DNA of 64,000 bases, from positions 1-64,000 of the forward strand of contig CALXYK010000005.1 in the NCBI GenBank assembly GCA_944392955.1, given 5' to 3'. Shown here one piece after another: positions 46,385 through 55,334 of the stretch. Each line of letters begins with the position of its first letter. Positions within the stretch are counted from its first letter, which is position 1. The notes under the pieces were generated by a model. The model was not told where the DNA came from, ran no database searches, and saw nothing but the letters and a program-made list of their open reading frames with translations. The position numbers and the translations under genes are program-made. This DNA is from an uncultured Alphaproteobacteria bacterium. GTDB lineage: Bacteria; Pseudomonadota; Alphaproteobacteria; Rs-D84; CACZYB01.

Positions 46385-48877
46385 TTATTGAACTGATATT
46401 TCCTTTGAACTAGAAGTAGTCTTTAATATATTTTCAAAAAAGTCCCCTATATCATCTATTGGTGATAGTGGTTTTGATAATGCTATCTTTAAAACTTCTT
46501 CTGATGTCTTAACTGGAATTATCTTTAAATTATCCTTTACAATTTGAGGAATTTCATCTAAATCCTTCATGTTATCATTAGGTATTATTACCGTTTTAAT
46601 ACCACCACGTAATGCAGCAAGGAGTTTTTCCTTTAATCCACCTATTGGAAGGACCCTACCCCTTAATGTAATTTCACCAGTCATTGCGACATCTTTTCTT
46701 ACCGGAATATCCGTTAATGTAGAAACAATAGATGTCATCATTGCAATACCAGCGGAAGGTCCATCTTTTGGTGTAGCACCTTCGGGAACATGTATATGAA
46801 TATCAACTTTATCCCAAATTTTAGAGTTAATACCAAACTTGGACGAATGACTGCGGACATAGGATTTTGCCGTTTCAATAGACTCCTTCATAACATCACC
46901 TAATTTCCCTGTAAATACGGCAAGACCTTTTCCTGCCATTACAGCACTTTCTATTTGAAGAAGTTCGCCACCTACTTCGGTCCATGCTAAACCTGTAACG
47001 GTTCCAATGCTATCCTTTGCTTCTGATTTACCAAAGTCAAACTTTCTTATTCCTAAAAATTCGCTTAAATTATCAGATGTAATTTTTATTGTGCCTGGAA
47101 CCTTATTATCATTTTGTTCGCTAGACAATGAAAATAGTGAATTTTCGTTTTCAGAGTTATCCCCTAATTGCTTTACGGTTTTTCTCATTAACTTGTCTAT
47201 CTTTCTTTCTAAATCACGGACACCAGTTTCCCTTGTATAATAACGGATAATATCCCTTATTGCACTATCAGAAATGGAAATTTCCCCCTTTTCCAAACCA
47301 TTCTTCTTTAATGTTTTTGGAATTATGTGGCGTTTGGCTATTTCAATTTTTTCTTCTTCGGTATAACCTGATAACTCTATTATTTCCATTCTATCAAGAA
47401 GAGGTCTTGGAATATCGTATGTGTTTGCAGTTGCTATGAACATAACATTTGATAAGTCATAATCCAAATCTAGATAATGATCGTTAAATGCAACATTTTG
47501 TTCTGGATCTAAAACTTCTAACATCGCACTTGCTGGATCACCACGATGATCAGTTCCCATTTTATCTATTTCATCAAGCATAATAAGCGGATTGTTGACA
47601 CCTGCCTTTTTCATTGTAGATAAAATTTTTCCACATTGTGCACCTATATATGTTCGTCTGTGTCCCCTGATTTCCGCTTCGTCATGGACACCACCTAATG
47701 ATAATTTTTCAAATACACGACCTGTTGCCTTTGCAATAGCCCTTCCCAAAGAGGTTTTACCAACCCCTGGTGGTCCCATAAAACATAAAATAGTCCCTTT
47801 GGCACAACCAACCCTTTTTTGAACAGCAAGAAATTCTAAAATTCTTTCTTTTACCTTTTCTAGGGCATAATGTTCTTCGTTTAAAACTTTTTCGGCTTCT
47901 GATATAGATTTATCTAAACTACTTTTTTTAGCCCATGGCAATGACAAAAGACATTCAAGATAATTCCTTAGTATTGAATATTCCGGAGATTGTGGCGACA
48001 TATTTTTTAATTTTTTCATTTCTGATTTTGCTTTTATATAGGCTTCTTTTGATAGACCTATACTATCAATTTTTTTCTCTAAATCATCATAGTCATCATT
48101 ATCATCACCAAGTTCTTTTTGTATAGCCTTCATTTGTTCTGTTAAATAGAATTCCTTTTGATTTTTATCTATGGATTGTTTTACCCTACTACGAATACGT
48201 CTATCCATTTTTATAAAATCAAGTTCCATTTCTATTATGCTGTATAATTTTTCTAATTTTTCAGTTAGGCTATATGCTTCTAAAATTTCCTGTTTTTTTT
48301 CTACCTTTGTATTCATACTCATAATAATAGTATCTATCAAAAGTATTGGGCTATCTATTTTTTCTATACCACTGACATTTTCTATAATTAAATCCTTATT
48401 AAATCTTATGTATCTGGAAAAACTATTTCGTATGGATTTTGTTAAATTTTCAATATCCTGATTGCCTTCAAATTCAACATCTTCCTGTAAGAAATTGATT
48501 GTGGTTGACCAATATGGTTTAGATATATTTAATCCTTTTATCTCAACTTTGTCTGTTGCCTCTACTAATAATTTTACGGTATTATCTTGAAGACGAAGCA
48601 TTTGGATAATATTTGCCTTTACTCCGACTTTGAATAAATCTTCGTTCTTAGGGTCATTAACACTAGAATCACGTTGTGCGACAAGGACAATTTCCTTATT
48701 TCGCTTCATTGCTTCTTCCACCGTTGCAATAGATTTACCCCTGCCTATAAAAATAGGAACTATCATACTAGGGAATATTACGACATCCCTTAATGGAAGA
48801 AGGCAATACTCCTTTTCTTCTGAATTTTCAGGTTTATTTTGTATTTTTTCTGTTTCGTCTTTTGCTTTACCAAACAT
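46385..48877 (-). CDS. lon: ATP-dependent protease La (Lon)
   Basis: An 830-residue Lon. The N-terminal substrate domain (LPLRDVVIFPSMIVPIFIGR near 28-47) precedes the AAA+ module (GPPGVGKTSLGR near 368) and the C-terminal protease domain with the catalytic Ser in KDGPSAGIAMM (near 690) and Lys in RGRVLPIGGLKEKLLAA. It degrades misfolded and regulatory proteins in the cytoplasm. A promoter is visible upstream. The gene is single and ends at a bidirectional terminator. Confidence 0.97.
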   Translation of the reverse strand: MFGKAKDETEKIQNKPENSEEKEYCLLPLRDVVIFPSMIVPIFIGRGKSIATVEEAMKRNKEIVLVAQRDSSVNDPKNEDLFKVGVKANIIQMLRLQDNTVKLLVEATDKVEIKGLNISKPYWSTTINFLQEDVEFEGNQDIENLTKSIRNSFSRYIRFNKDLIIENVSGIEKIDSPILLIDTIIMSMNTKVEKKQEILEAYSLTEKLEKLYSIIEMELDFIKMDRRIRSRVKQSIDKNQKEFYLTEQMKAIQKELGDDNDDYDDLEKKIDSIGLSKEAYIKAKSEMKKLKNMSPQSPEYSILRNYLECLLSLPWAKKSSLDKSISEAEKVLNEEHYALEKVKERILEFLAVQKRVGCAKGTILCFMGPPGVGKTSLGRAIAKATGRVFEKLSLGGVHDEAEIRGHRRTYIGAQCGKILSTMKKAGVNNPLIMLDEIDKMGTDHRGDPASAMLEVLDPEQNVAFNDHYLDLDYDLSNVMFIATANTYDIPRPLLDRMEIIELSGYTEEEKIEIAKRHIIPKTLKKNGLEKGEISISDSAIRDIIRYYTRETGVRDLERKIDKLMRKTVKQLGDNSENENSLFSLSSEQNDNKVPGTIKITSDNLSEFLGIRKFDFGKSEAKDSIGTVTGLAWTEVGGELLQIESAVMAGKGLAVFTGKLGDVMKESIETAKSYVRSHSSKFGINSKIWDKVDIHIHVPEGATPKDGPSAGIAMMTSIVSTLTDIPVRKDVAMTGEITLRGRVLPIGGLKEKLLAALRGGIKTVIIPNDNMKDLDEIPQIVKDNLKIIPVKTSEEVLKIALSKPLSPIDDIGDFFENILKTTSSSKEISVQ

Positions 48878-48914
48878 TGTATGTTTCCTATTTTTATGTT
48901 ATGATTACTTTTAT

Positions 48915-48944
48915 ATTTTAACAAAAAAATTATTTTTGAGTCAA
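48915..48944 (-). promoter_or_regulatory. Promoter of lon
   Basis: On the minus strand TTGACT (48939-48944) and TAAAAT (48915-48920) are 18 bases apart, about 38 bases before the start codon. No CIRCE-type heat-shock repeat was seen. Confidence 0.55.
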
Positions 48945-48987
48945 GTATGAGTAATATATAGGATAAAAAAGCTAAATATTCAAGTGG

Positions 48988-51105
48988 CTATTCCGATATT
49001 AGTAATATAAATGTTCTAGGACTTACTAATATTGATGTAGATGTTAACTTAGATTCCTTATTATGTTCAGATGTATCAAATAAAACCTTCCAATTTTTAT
49101 ATGGTGGTTTAGGACGAGGAACTATACAAGTATATTTTTTAACATCAGCATTCATTATAACAAAGAAATTTTTATCCGGTGTTGCATTTCCTTCTTTATC
49201 AAGGTGAAAGTTATCACCAGCCTCACCTGATATTTTAAATACTAATGTCTTGTTTTTTGGATTGTGCCAATCATCAGTGGTCATTTCCTTTCCTGCCGGT
49301 GTAAGCCAGGTAATATCCTTATTACGGGTTCCAGGTATGCGTTGCCCTTTGAAAAATTTAGATCTACGGAAAACTATATGCTTTTTCCTTATTTCTATAA
49401 TTTTTTTGACGAATGAAAATAACTCCTTATTCTTATTCAATAAATCCCAATTTACCCAACTGATTTTATTATCCTGACAATAGGCATTATTATTTCCAGA
49501 TTGTGTTCGTTTTATTTCGTCCCCTGCTAAAAGCATTGGTAGCCCCTGTGAAAGTAAAATTGTTGCAAAAAAGTTTTTCATTTGACGGGTTCTGATTGTT
49601 TTTATTTTGCTGTTATTACTTGGGCCTTCGTATCCATAATTAAAACTATCGTTATTGGTTTCACCATCCCTGTTATCTTCGCCATTTGCATCATTATGTT
49701 TGTTGTTATATGAAACCAAATCATTCATAGTAAAACCATCATGTGCAGTCACAAAATTAACCGTAGACCATGGACGACGACCCAATTTATCAAATAATTC
49801 AGACGAACCTGTAAATCGTGTCGCCATATCACCTATTTGTCCGTCATCACCTCTCCAAAAACGACGGGTAGTATCCCTAAACCTTCCATTCCATTCACTC
49901 CAACCAGCAGGGAAATTACCAACTTGATATCCTCCTAAACCTATATCCCAAGGTTCCGCTATTCTTTTTACCTTTTGTAATACGGGATCTTGTCCCATGG
50001 CATCGTAAAAATCCGACTCTGTCCTGAAACCACTATCGTTACGACCTAGTGATACTGCTAAATCAAATCGGAACCCATCTACCTTCATATCTGTTGCCCA
50101 ATAACGAAGAGAATCCATTGTCATTTGAACAACCCTTGGATTATCAAAGTTTAATGTATTACCACAACCAGTTGTATCGTCATAATATCTTAGGTTATCT
50201 TTTGATAATCTGTAATAGTAAGCATTATCTATCCCCCTGAATGAAAATGTTGGGCCAAGATGATTTCCCTCTGGTGTATGATTATATACAACATCCATTA
50301 TAACTTCTAGACCAGCGGAATGATATGCGTCTATCATAGCTTTAAATTCATTTATATTTTTTGAGGCAAGGTATGTAGGTTCTGGTGTAAAAAAGTTTGC
50401 AGTATTATATCCCCAATAGTTATATAAGCCTTTTCTTTCTGGAATAGAACCTAAAAAAAATGCCTGAACTGGCAAAAGTTCTATTGCTGTAACACCTAAA
50501 TTTTTTAAATAATTTATTATGTTTTTATTTGCTAATCCTTCAAAAGTACCTCTTAATGAAGTAGGAACCTTTGGGTGTTGTTTAGTAAATCCTTTTACAT
50601 GCAACTCATATATAACGGAATTACTTCTCCTTATTCCCGGTTTATCTTCATTTTCCCATGAATAATTGTCATCAATCACAACACATTTTGCCATGTATTT
50701 TGCACTATCCCTATCATCAAATGATAGGTCCTTTTCTGGATTTTTTAATTGATATGCAAATAAAGCACTGGACCAAACAATTTTCCCGTACATTGCTTTT
50801 GCATAAGGATCTAATAATAGTTTGTTTCCGTTAAACCTGTGTCCCTTATTAGGGGAATATTCACCATATACCCTATATCCATAAAGTTGACCTGGTTTTA
50901 TACCTTCTATATAACAATGCCAAACTTCATCAGTATATTCAACTAATTCTATTCTATGAGTTTCATTTTTACCTTTTGAATCAAAAAGGCATAGTTCCAC
51001 CTTCTCTGCATTTCTGGAAAATAATGCAAAATTAGTTCCCCTTCCATCATAATTAGAACCAAGGGGATAAGGACGACCAGGTAATATTTTTAACTTTGAT
51101 GACAT
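48988..51105 (-). CDS. glgX: Glycogen debranching enzyme GlgX
   Basis: A 705-residue GH13 enzyme. It opens with the carbohydrate-binding CBM48-like region (PGRPYPLGSNYDGRGTNFALF). VVYNHTPEG, then VDGFRFDLAVSLGR with the nucleophile Asp near 350, and VTAHDGFTMNDLVSYNNKHN are typical of GlgX/isoamylase. It removes short branches from phosphorylase-limit glycogen. No glgABC or glgP lies in the window. It works with MalQ and the maltokinase further left. Confidence 0.95.
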   Translation of the reverse strand: MSSKLKILPGRPYPLGSNYDGRGTNFALFSRNAEKVELCLFDSKGKNETHRIELVEYTDEVWHCYIEGIKPGQLYGYRVYGEYSPNKGHRFNGNKLLLDPYAKAMYGKIVWSSALFAYQLKNPEKDLSFDDRDSAKYMAKCVVIDDNYSWENEDKPGIRRSNSVIYELHVKGFTKQHPKVPTSLRGTFEGLANKNIINYLKNLGVTAIELLPVQAFFLGSIPERKGLYNYWGYNTANFFTPEPTYLASKNINEFKAMIDAYHSAGLEVIMDVVYNHTPEGNHLGPTFSFRGIDNAYYYRLSKDNLRYYDDTTGCGNTLNFDNPRVVQMTMDSLRYWATDMKVDGFRFDLAVSLGRNDSGFRTESDFYDAMGQDPVLQKVKRIAEPWDIGLGGYQVGNFPAGWSEWNGRFRDTTRRFWRGDDGQIGDMATRFTGSSELFDKLGRRPWSTVNFVTAHDGFTMNDLVSYNNKHNDANGEDNRDGETNNDSFNYGYEGPSNNSKIKTIRTRQMKNFFATILLSQGLPMLLAGDEIKRTQSGNNNAYCQDNKISWVNWDLLNKNKELFSFVKKIIEIRKKHIVFRRSKFFKGQRIPGTRNKDITWLTPAGKEMTTDDWHNPKNKTLVFKISGEAGDNFHLDKEGNATPDKNFFVIMNADVKKYTCIVPRPKPPYKNWKVLFDTSEHNKESKLTSTSILVSPRTFILLISE

Positions 51106-51175
51106 AGAAATTTTCCCTCACTATAAATATAGTCAATTATAGCAAAATTTATTTTAACAGTAAATAGGAAATAAA

Positions 51176-51883
51176 TTATAAATCTTTCACTTCTAGTTCT
51201 TTTTCTTTAAAAGAATCTTCTAACTCTTGTATTTGTTGAAGTTGTCGCATTAAATCCCTTCTTTCGGATTCCCTATATCCTGTTTCCGCAGAAGAATTAT
51301 CCAATCCTCCTTCTACTACTGGTTTACTTAATTTTTCAAAGGTTTCTATTTCTGTACCTGACATATCACTTTGGATTATATTTTTAATTTCTGCGAATGT
51401 TCCAGTTGATGGTAAAAGGCTGGAAATAAACATTGAGGAAACCTTTAATATAGGTTTGGATTTTGCATCCTTTATCCAATCAGGACGAGAATTTACATCT
51501 GGCATAAACCATAATATTATTATATAAACAACCGCCATTATTAAAATACCTCTGATAAAACCGAAGAAAAAACCTAATGACTTATCTATCCCTCCAAGAT
51601 GGCTATCATGTAGTTTTGTGGCAAATGATTTATTTATAAATGAAAGTAGCATTATTATTATAACAAAAACTATTACATACGAGGATATTGCAGAAAACAT
51701 TGAACTGCCACCGAATAGATTGGCAAACTGAGGCTCCACGAAAGGGAATATATATTTGGTCAAAAATGCAGTTCCTATCCAGGCAATTATAGATATTGAC
51801 TCTTGTATTAAGCCACCATTATATGCCAAAACAGATGATAATATAACGACACTTATGAATATAAAATCTATAAATGTAAACAT
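51176..51883 (-). CDS. CvpA-family inner-membrane protein
   Basis: A 235-residue protein. Four hydrophobic segments lie near residues 3-20, 27-47, 64-84 and 103-127. The start FTFIDFIFISVVILSSVLAYNGGLIQE and the loop LGGIDKSLGFFFGFIRGILI match the CvpA/colicin V production family. The family's role is unclear, but it is linked to bile and envelope stress resistance. The C-terminal 60 residues are charged and coiled-coil-like. It lies alone, and a candidate small RNA occupies the gap before it. Confidence 0.82.
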   Translation of the reverse strand: MFTFIDFIFISVVILSSVLAYNGGLIQESISIIAWIGTAFLTKYIFPFVEPQFANLFGGSSMFSAISSYVIVFVIIIMLLSFINKSFATKLHDSHLGGIDKSLGFFFGFIRGILIMAVVYIIILWFMPDVNSRPDWIKDAKSKPILKVSSMFISSLLPSTGTFAEIKNIIQSDMSGTEIETFEKLSKPVVEGGLDNSSAETGYRESERRDLMRQLQQIQELEDSFKEKELEVKDL

Positions 51884-51952
51884 TTTTTCTCCTTATATTT
51901 TATATGTATTTTAACAAAAATTCTCTGTATATTCAAGAAAAATACTTAATTA

Positions 51953-51981
51953 TTGACTTAAAATTAAGAATATAATACTAT
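51953..51981 (+). promoter_or_regulatory. Promoter of the candidate small RNA
   Basis: TTGACT (51953-51958) and TACTAT (51976-51981) are 17 bases apart on the plus strand, with no downstream ORF in that direction. An overlapping TATAAT at 51971 sits too close to the -35 box. Confidence 0.5.
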
Positions 51982-51987
51982 TTTATA

Positions 51988-52038
51988 TGGGATAGAGTTT
52001 ACCCGTAGAAATTATTCTTCCTCTCTATCCCTTTTTTA
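51988..52038 (+). ncRNA. Candidate small RNA of about 50 bases
   Basis: The predicted transcript begins GGGATAGAG (51989-51997), which pairs perfectly with CTCTATCCC (52023-52031), followed by six T residues. The loop is about 25 bases and includes TTTACCCGTAGAAATTATTC. A promoter lies just upstream, and no start codon or ORF fits. It lies between cvpA and the radical SAM gene, antisense to both, and its end touches the radical SAM stop. It could alternatively be only a terminator, but nothing upstream on the plus strand would need one. Confidence 0.5.
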
Positions 52039-53007
52039 TTTCAAATCTTCCTTAGTAATAAATTTATTATTTTTTACCATTTCTTTGTAATACCAACAAT
52101 CGTAGCAAGGTAATTTTTTTGCGAATTTTTTATTTTGATATTTTCCCATCAAAAGTTTTCGTGTTCTACGAACGATTTTAGATTTAAGCGCCTTTTCCAA
52201 ACCTGTTTCAAAAACATTTATTCCATATAAATTTTTGAATTTCACACAACAACCTAAAAACCTTCCATCATAATTTATTTGAGGATTTTTAAAAAAATCT
52301 ACACAAGGAGACCAATTAGAATTATGGCTAAATATTTCAGAAGTTTTTGAATAAATTAAACCAGTTTCTTTTTCTATTTCTTTTACATTTGGAGGAATAA
52401 ATCCACTCCAATCCTTTTTAAAGAATATATATATATTTAATTCTTGTGCTAATTTTTGGGCTTTTTGAATTTCTTTTATATCACAGGTATTTTCCATTAT
52501 AATATATTGCCATTGTAACAATGGTGTATTTGAACAAAATTCCCTTTTGTATTCATTTAGTTTTTTTATATTAGAAATTACTTTGTCAAAATTTCCATTC
52601 CTTCTATATTTAGAATAAACTTCATTTGATGCTCCGTCAATTGATAATGTAATCAACTTCATATTAGAAAAAATACATAAAGTTTTTAACACCTCATCTG
52701 AAACTGTATTAAAATTAACACCATTTAATGCAGTTAGTGTTACATTATGTTCAAATGCAATTTTTATAATTTCGGCAAGTTCGGGATTTAAAAATATTTC
52801 TCCGTTATCAGATAATTCTATAACTCTTACAAAGGGATTTTTCAAAAGAAACTTTTCAAAATCCTTTGCCTTTAAATACCCCTTTCCAACCTCACCTGAA
52901 TTTTCACGCCTCATATAGCAAGTTTTACAGTTGAGTTGACATAGACTACATGCTTCTAATCTAACATCAGATGGACGATATTTTTTGTTTGAAAAAAAGT
53001 TAAACAT
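52036..53007 (-). CDS. Radical SAM protein with SPASM-like C-terminal cysteines
   Basis: A 323-residue enzyme. The CX3CX2C motif reads CQLNCKTC near residues 23-30 and binds the 4Fe-4S cluster that cleaves S-adenosylmethionine. The barrel core follows. The C-terminal cysteines (CVDFF, GCCVKF, CYDCWYY) suggest an auxiliary iron-sulfur site (SPASM/twitch). Such proteins modify peptides or sugars or act in cofactor synthesis. The substrate is unknown, and no precursor peptide gene was found nearby. The gene starts 2 bases after radA, so they are co-transcribed. Confidence 0.82.
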   Translation of the reverse strand: MFNFFSNKKYRPSDVRLEACSLCQLNCKTCYMRRENSGEVGKGYLKAKDFEKFLLKNPFVRVIELSDNGEIFLNPELAEIIKIAFEHNVTLTALNGVNFNTVSDEVLKTLCIFSNMKLITLSIDGASNEVYSKYRRNGNFDKVISNIKKLNEYKREFCSNTPLLQWQYIIMENTCDIKEIQKAQKLAQELNIYIFFKKDWSGFIPPNVKEIEKETGLIYSKTSEIFSHNSNWSPCVDFFKNPQINYDGRFLGCCVKFKNLYGINVFETGLEKALKSKIVRRTRKLLMGKYQNKKFAKKLPCYDCWYYKEMVKNNKFITKEDLK

Positions 53008-53009
53008 AA

Positions 53010-54389
53010 TTACCTCTTTGAAAACATATTAACAACATCTTGAAGATGGCCTATTTCCATTACTTTTACATCTTGTGGCACAGAATAATTTTTTTTGTTG
53101 GATTTAGCCGATTTAGGTATCAATATTTTCTTAAAACCTAATTTTACTGCTTCTTTTATTCTTTGTTCGGTAAATGAAACACCTCTGATCTCACCGGAAA
53201 GGCCTATCTCCCCAAATATTGCCATATCAGATGGTGCAGGAATATTATTTTTAGAAGAAAGCAAGGCAACGGCAACCGCCAAATCCCCAGCAGGTTCAGT
53301 TATTTTTAAGCCACCTGTTATATTTAAAAATATATCATATGAATAAAATTCCTGATAACAACGAGCATCAAGAACGGCTGTTATCATAGAAAGTCGTGCA
53401 AAATCATATCCAACGACAGAACGTTTTGCATTACCATAATTAGATGGTGAAACCAAAGCCTGTATTTCCAATAGTATTGGGCGAGTTCCCTCCATACCTG
53501 CAAATACAGAATTACCAGAAACATTACCACGACGTTCTGCGAGGAAAAGAGCAGACGGATTTTCCACCTCAGTCAATCCCTTATCCGTCATTTCAAAAAC
53601 ACCTATTTCATCAGTTGCACCATAACGATTTTTAACAGAACGAAGTATGCGGAAATGGTGGCCCCGTTCTCCTTCAAAATATAATACAGTATCAACCATA
53701 TGCTCTAAAACACGAGGACCAGCCAAAGATCCCTCTTTCGTAACATGCCCTATCAAAAATAGAGCGAAATTTTTTAATTTTGCAAGACGGATTAGTTCGT
53801 TTGCACAACTGCGAACCTGTGATATTGTTCCGGGGGCAGATTCAATACTATCTAAAAACATTGTTTGAATAGAATCTATGACAACAACTTTGATATCATC
53901 TTCTTCTTTTAATGTTGCGACAATATCCCGTATATTAGAATTGGCACAAAGGTTTACAGGGGCATCTTCTAATCCTAAACGAATCGCACGCATTCTGACT
54001 TGGTTAACAGATTCTTCGCCTGTTAGGTAAAAAGATTTTCCACCATTACGAGCAATATTTGCAACTGTTTGTAAAAGAATTGTTGATTTTCCAATACCAG
54101 GATCCCCACCGACAAGGACGACACCCCCGGCAACCAAACCACCACCCAAAACACGATTTAATTCCTTTATCCCACATTCTGTGCGAGGAAAATCAGAAAC
54201 CTTTCCATCCAAATTTTGAAAGGATAATTTTATGCCACCAACACCGGCAGTAAGCCCAGTTGGAATTGCACTTTGGTCATCACGAACTTCTATAATAGAA
54301 TTCCATGAATTACAACTATCACATTTACCAACCCAGCGGGAATATTTCGCCCCACAATGTTGACATTCAAATACACTTTTTGCTTTCAT
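53010..54389 (-). CDS. radA: DNA repair protein RadA (Sms)
   Basis: A 459-residue RadA. An N-terminal zinc finger (CQHCGAKYSRWVGKCDSC) leads to the RecA-like ATPase with Walker A GGDPGIGKST near 95. The RadA-specific KNRFG-type motif (KNRYGATDEIG) lies near 252, and a Lon-like C-terminal domain follows. It promotes branch migration and recombinational repair. The ATG lies directly after the T run of the upstream terminator, and the only Shine-Dalgarno-like AGGAT sits inside the 3' arm of that hairpin. Confidence 0.96.
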   Translation of the reverse strand: MKAKSVFECQHCGAKYSRWVGKCDSCNSWNSIIEVRDDQSAIPTGLTAGVGGIKLSFQNLDGKVSDFPRTECGIKELNRVLGGGLVAGGVVLVGGDPGIGKSTILLQTVANIARNGGKSFYLTGEESVNQVRMRAIRLGLEDAPVNLCANSNIRDIVATLKEEDDIKVVVIDSIQTMFLDSIESAPGTISQVRSCANELIRLAKLKNFALFLIGHVTKEGSLAGPRVLEHMVDTVLYFEGERGHHFRILRSVKNRYGATDEIGVFEMTDKGLTEVENPSALFLAERRGNVSGNSVFAGMEGTRPILLEIQALVSPSNYGNAKRSVVGYDFARLSMITAVLDARCYQEFYSYDIFLNITGGLKITEPAGDLAVAVALLSSKNNIPAPSDMAIFGEIGLSGEIRGVSFTEQRIKEAVKLGFKKILIPKSAKSNKKNYSVPQDVKVMEIGHLQDVVNMFSKR

Positions 54390-54417
54390 AAAAAAAATCC
54401 TACCTTAGCGGTAGGAT
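54390..54417 (-). terminator. Terminator overlapping the radA leader
   Basis: ATCCTACC (54397-54404) and GGTAGGAT (54410-54417) form a perfect stem with a 5-base loop. On the minus strand eight T residues follow and abut the radA ATG. It ends the gene at 54450 and may also mask the radA ribosome binding site. Confidence 0.75.
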
Positions 54418-54449
54418 AATATATTATAGAAATATTGTCAATTTTATTA

Positions 54450-55025
54450 TTATTTCTTATCTGGAATTGCTTCTACACACATATTTAAGATAAGTTTATT
54501 TCCATTGTAATCAGTAATAGAGGTAAAATTAAAATACACATTTGATATATCATCAAAACCAACAGATTTGAATTTTTCCTCTGCCTCCTTAAATGTTTGG
54601 ACCTGACAATCGAAGAAATATGAGTTTTCTTCTATCAGCCAATAGGGATCAATAACATTTTCTCCGAATGCAGATTCAATATATATCCTTTTAGGGTCAT
54701 TAGTTAATACCCTAAACAATATACCCTCACTATTATATTCTTTTGTTATAATTTCATAATCAGTAATTCCAATAGAAGCAAGTACCTTTTTAACAGAATC
54801 AAGTCCGATAAATTTTGATTCTCCATCCAAAGAATCAGGATCTTCCTTAAACATCATTTCGCTGGATAAAAAATAAGAATTTTCAGGACCTATGTAATCA
54901 TCGGGAAAATTAACTACACATTTTTTACAATATTTTAAACTATCAAGTTGAATCAAGTCCGAAGCCATAGCCCCAGAAGATATTAGTAATAATGCAACTA
55001 AAAGTAAACTTTTAAACTTTGTCAT
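54450..55025 (-). CDS. Secreted protein of unknown function
   Basis: A 191-residue protein with a signal peptide (MTKFKSLLLVALLLISSGAMA, cleavage after AMA). The mature part is acidic and contains paired cysteines (CKKC at the start and later single ones), but no recognised domain. It is probably periplasmic. A good GGGG-type ribosome binding site precedes it. A terminator separates it from radA, so it is likely its own unit. The function is unknown. Confidence 0.65.
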   Translation of the reverse strand: MTKFKSLLLVALLLISSGAMASDLIQLDSLKYCKKCVVNFPDDYIGPENSYFLSSEMMFKEDPDSLDGESKFIGLDSVKKVLASIGITDYEIITKEYNSEGILFRVLTNDPKRIYIESAFGENVIDPYWLIEENSYFFDCQVQTFKEAEEKFKSVGFDDISNVYFNFTSITDYNGNKLILNMCVEAIPDKK

Positions 55026-55104
55026 ATTCCCCTCTTTTTTATATAATGTTGCATTATATTCTATTTAAGAATGCATGTAAAGAGAAAAGATAATAAATAA
55101 ACAT

Positions 55105-55132
55105 TTGACTTTTTCATAAAATAAGTTATCAT
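55105..55132 (+). promoter_or_regulatory. Probable promoter of the tRNA-Tyr/tRNA-Leu unit
   Basis: TTGACT (55105-55110) and TATCAT (55127-55132) are 16 bases apart, 12 bases before tRNA-Tyr. Confidence 0.5.
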
Positions 55133-55143
55133 TCTTCGGTATT

Positions 55144-55230
55144 GGGAAGATGGCTGAGCGGTCAAAAGCAACAGACTGTAAATCTGTCGACATTATGTCT
55201 ACCTAGGTTCGAATCCTGGTCTTCCCACCA
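55144..55230 (+). tRNA. tRNA-Tyr (anticodon GTA)
   Basis: An 87-base type II cloverleaf. GGGAAGA pairs with TCTTCCC, the discriminator is A, and CCA is encoded. The anticodon loop CTGTAAA gives GTA. A variable arm and GGTTCGAATCC T-arm are present. Confidence 0.97.
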
Positions 55231-55240
55231 CTTGTTTTAT

Positions 55241-55327
55241 GGGAATGTGGCGGAATTGGTAGACGCGGCGGACTCAAAATCCGCTGGTTGCAAGACCTTG
55301 AGAGTTCGATTCTCTCCATTCCTACCA
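55241..55327 (+). tRNA. tRNA-Leu (anticodon CAA)
   Basis: An 87-base type II cloverleaf 10 bases after tRNA-Tyr. GGGAATG pairs with CATTCCT (one G-U pair), the discriminator is A, and CCA is encoded. The stem GCGGA/TCCGC encloses CTCAAAA, giving anticodon CAA, which reads UUG. Confidence 0.95.
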
Positions 55328-55334
55328 AAAAAAA

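Noticed and set aside
46569-48461. Several open frames on the plus strand opposite lon
   Set aside because: They lie wholly inside the intact lon gene and show no independent start signals or domains.
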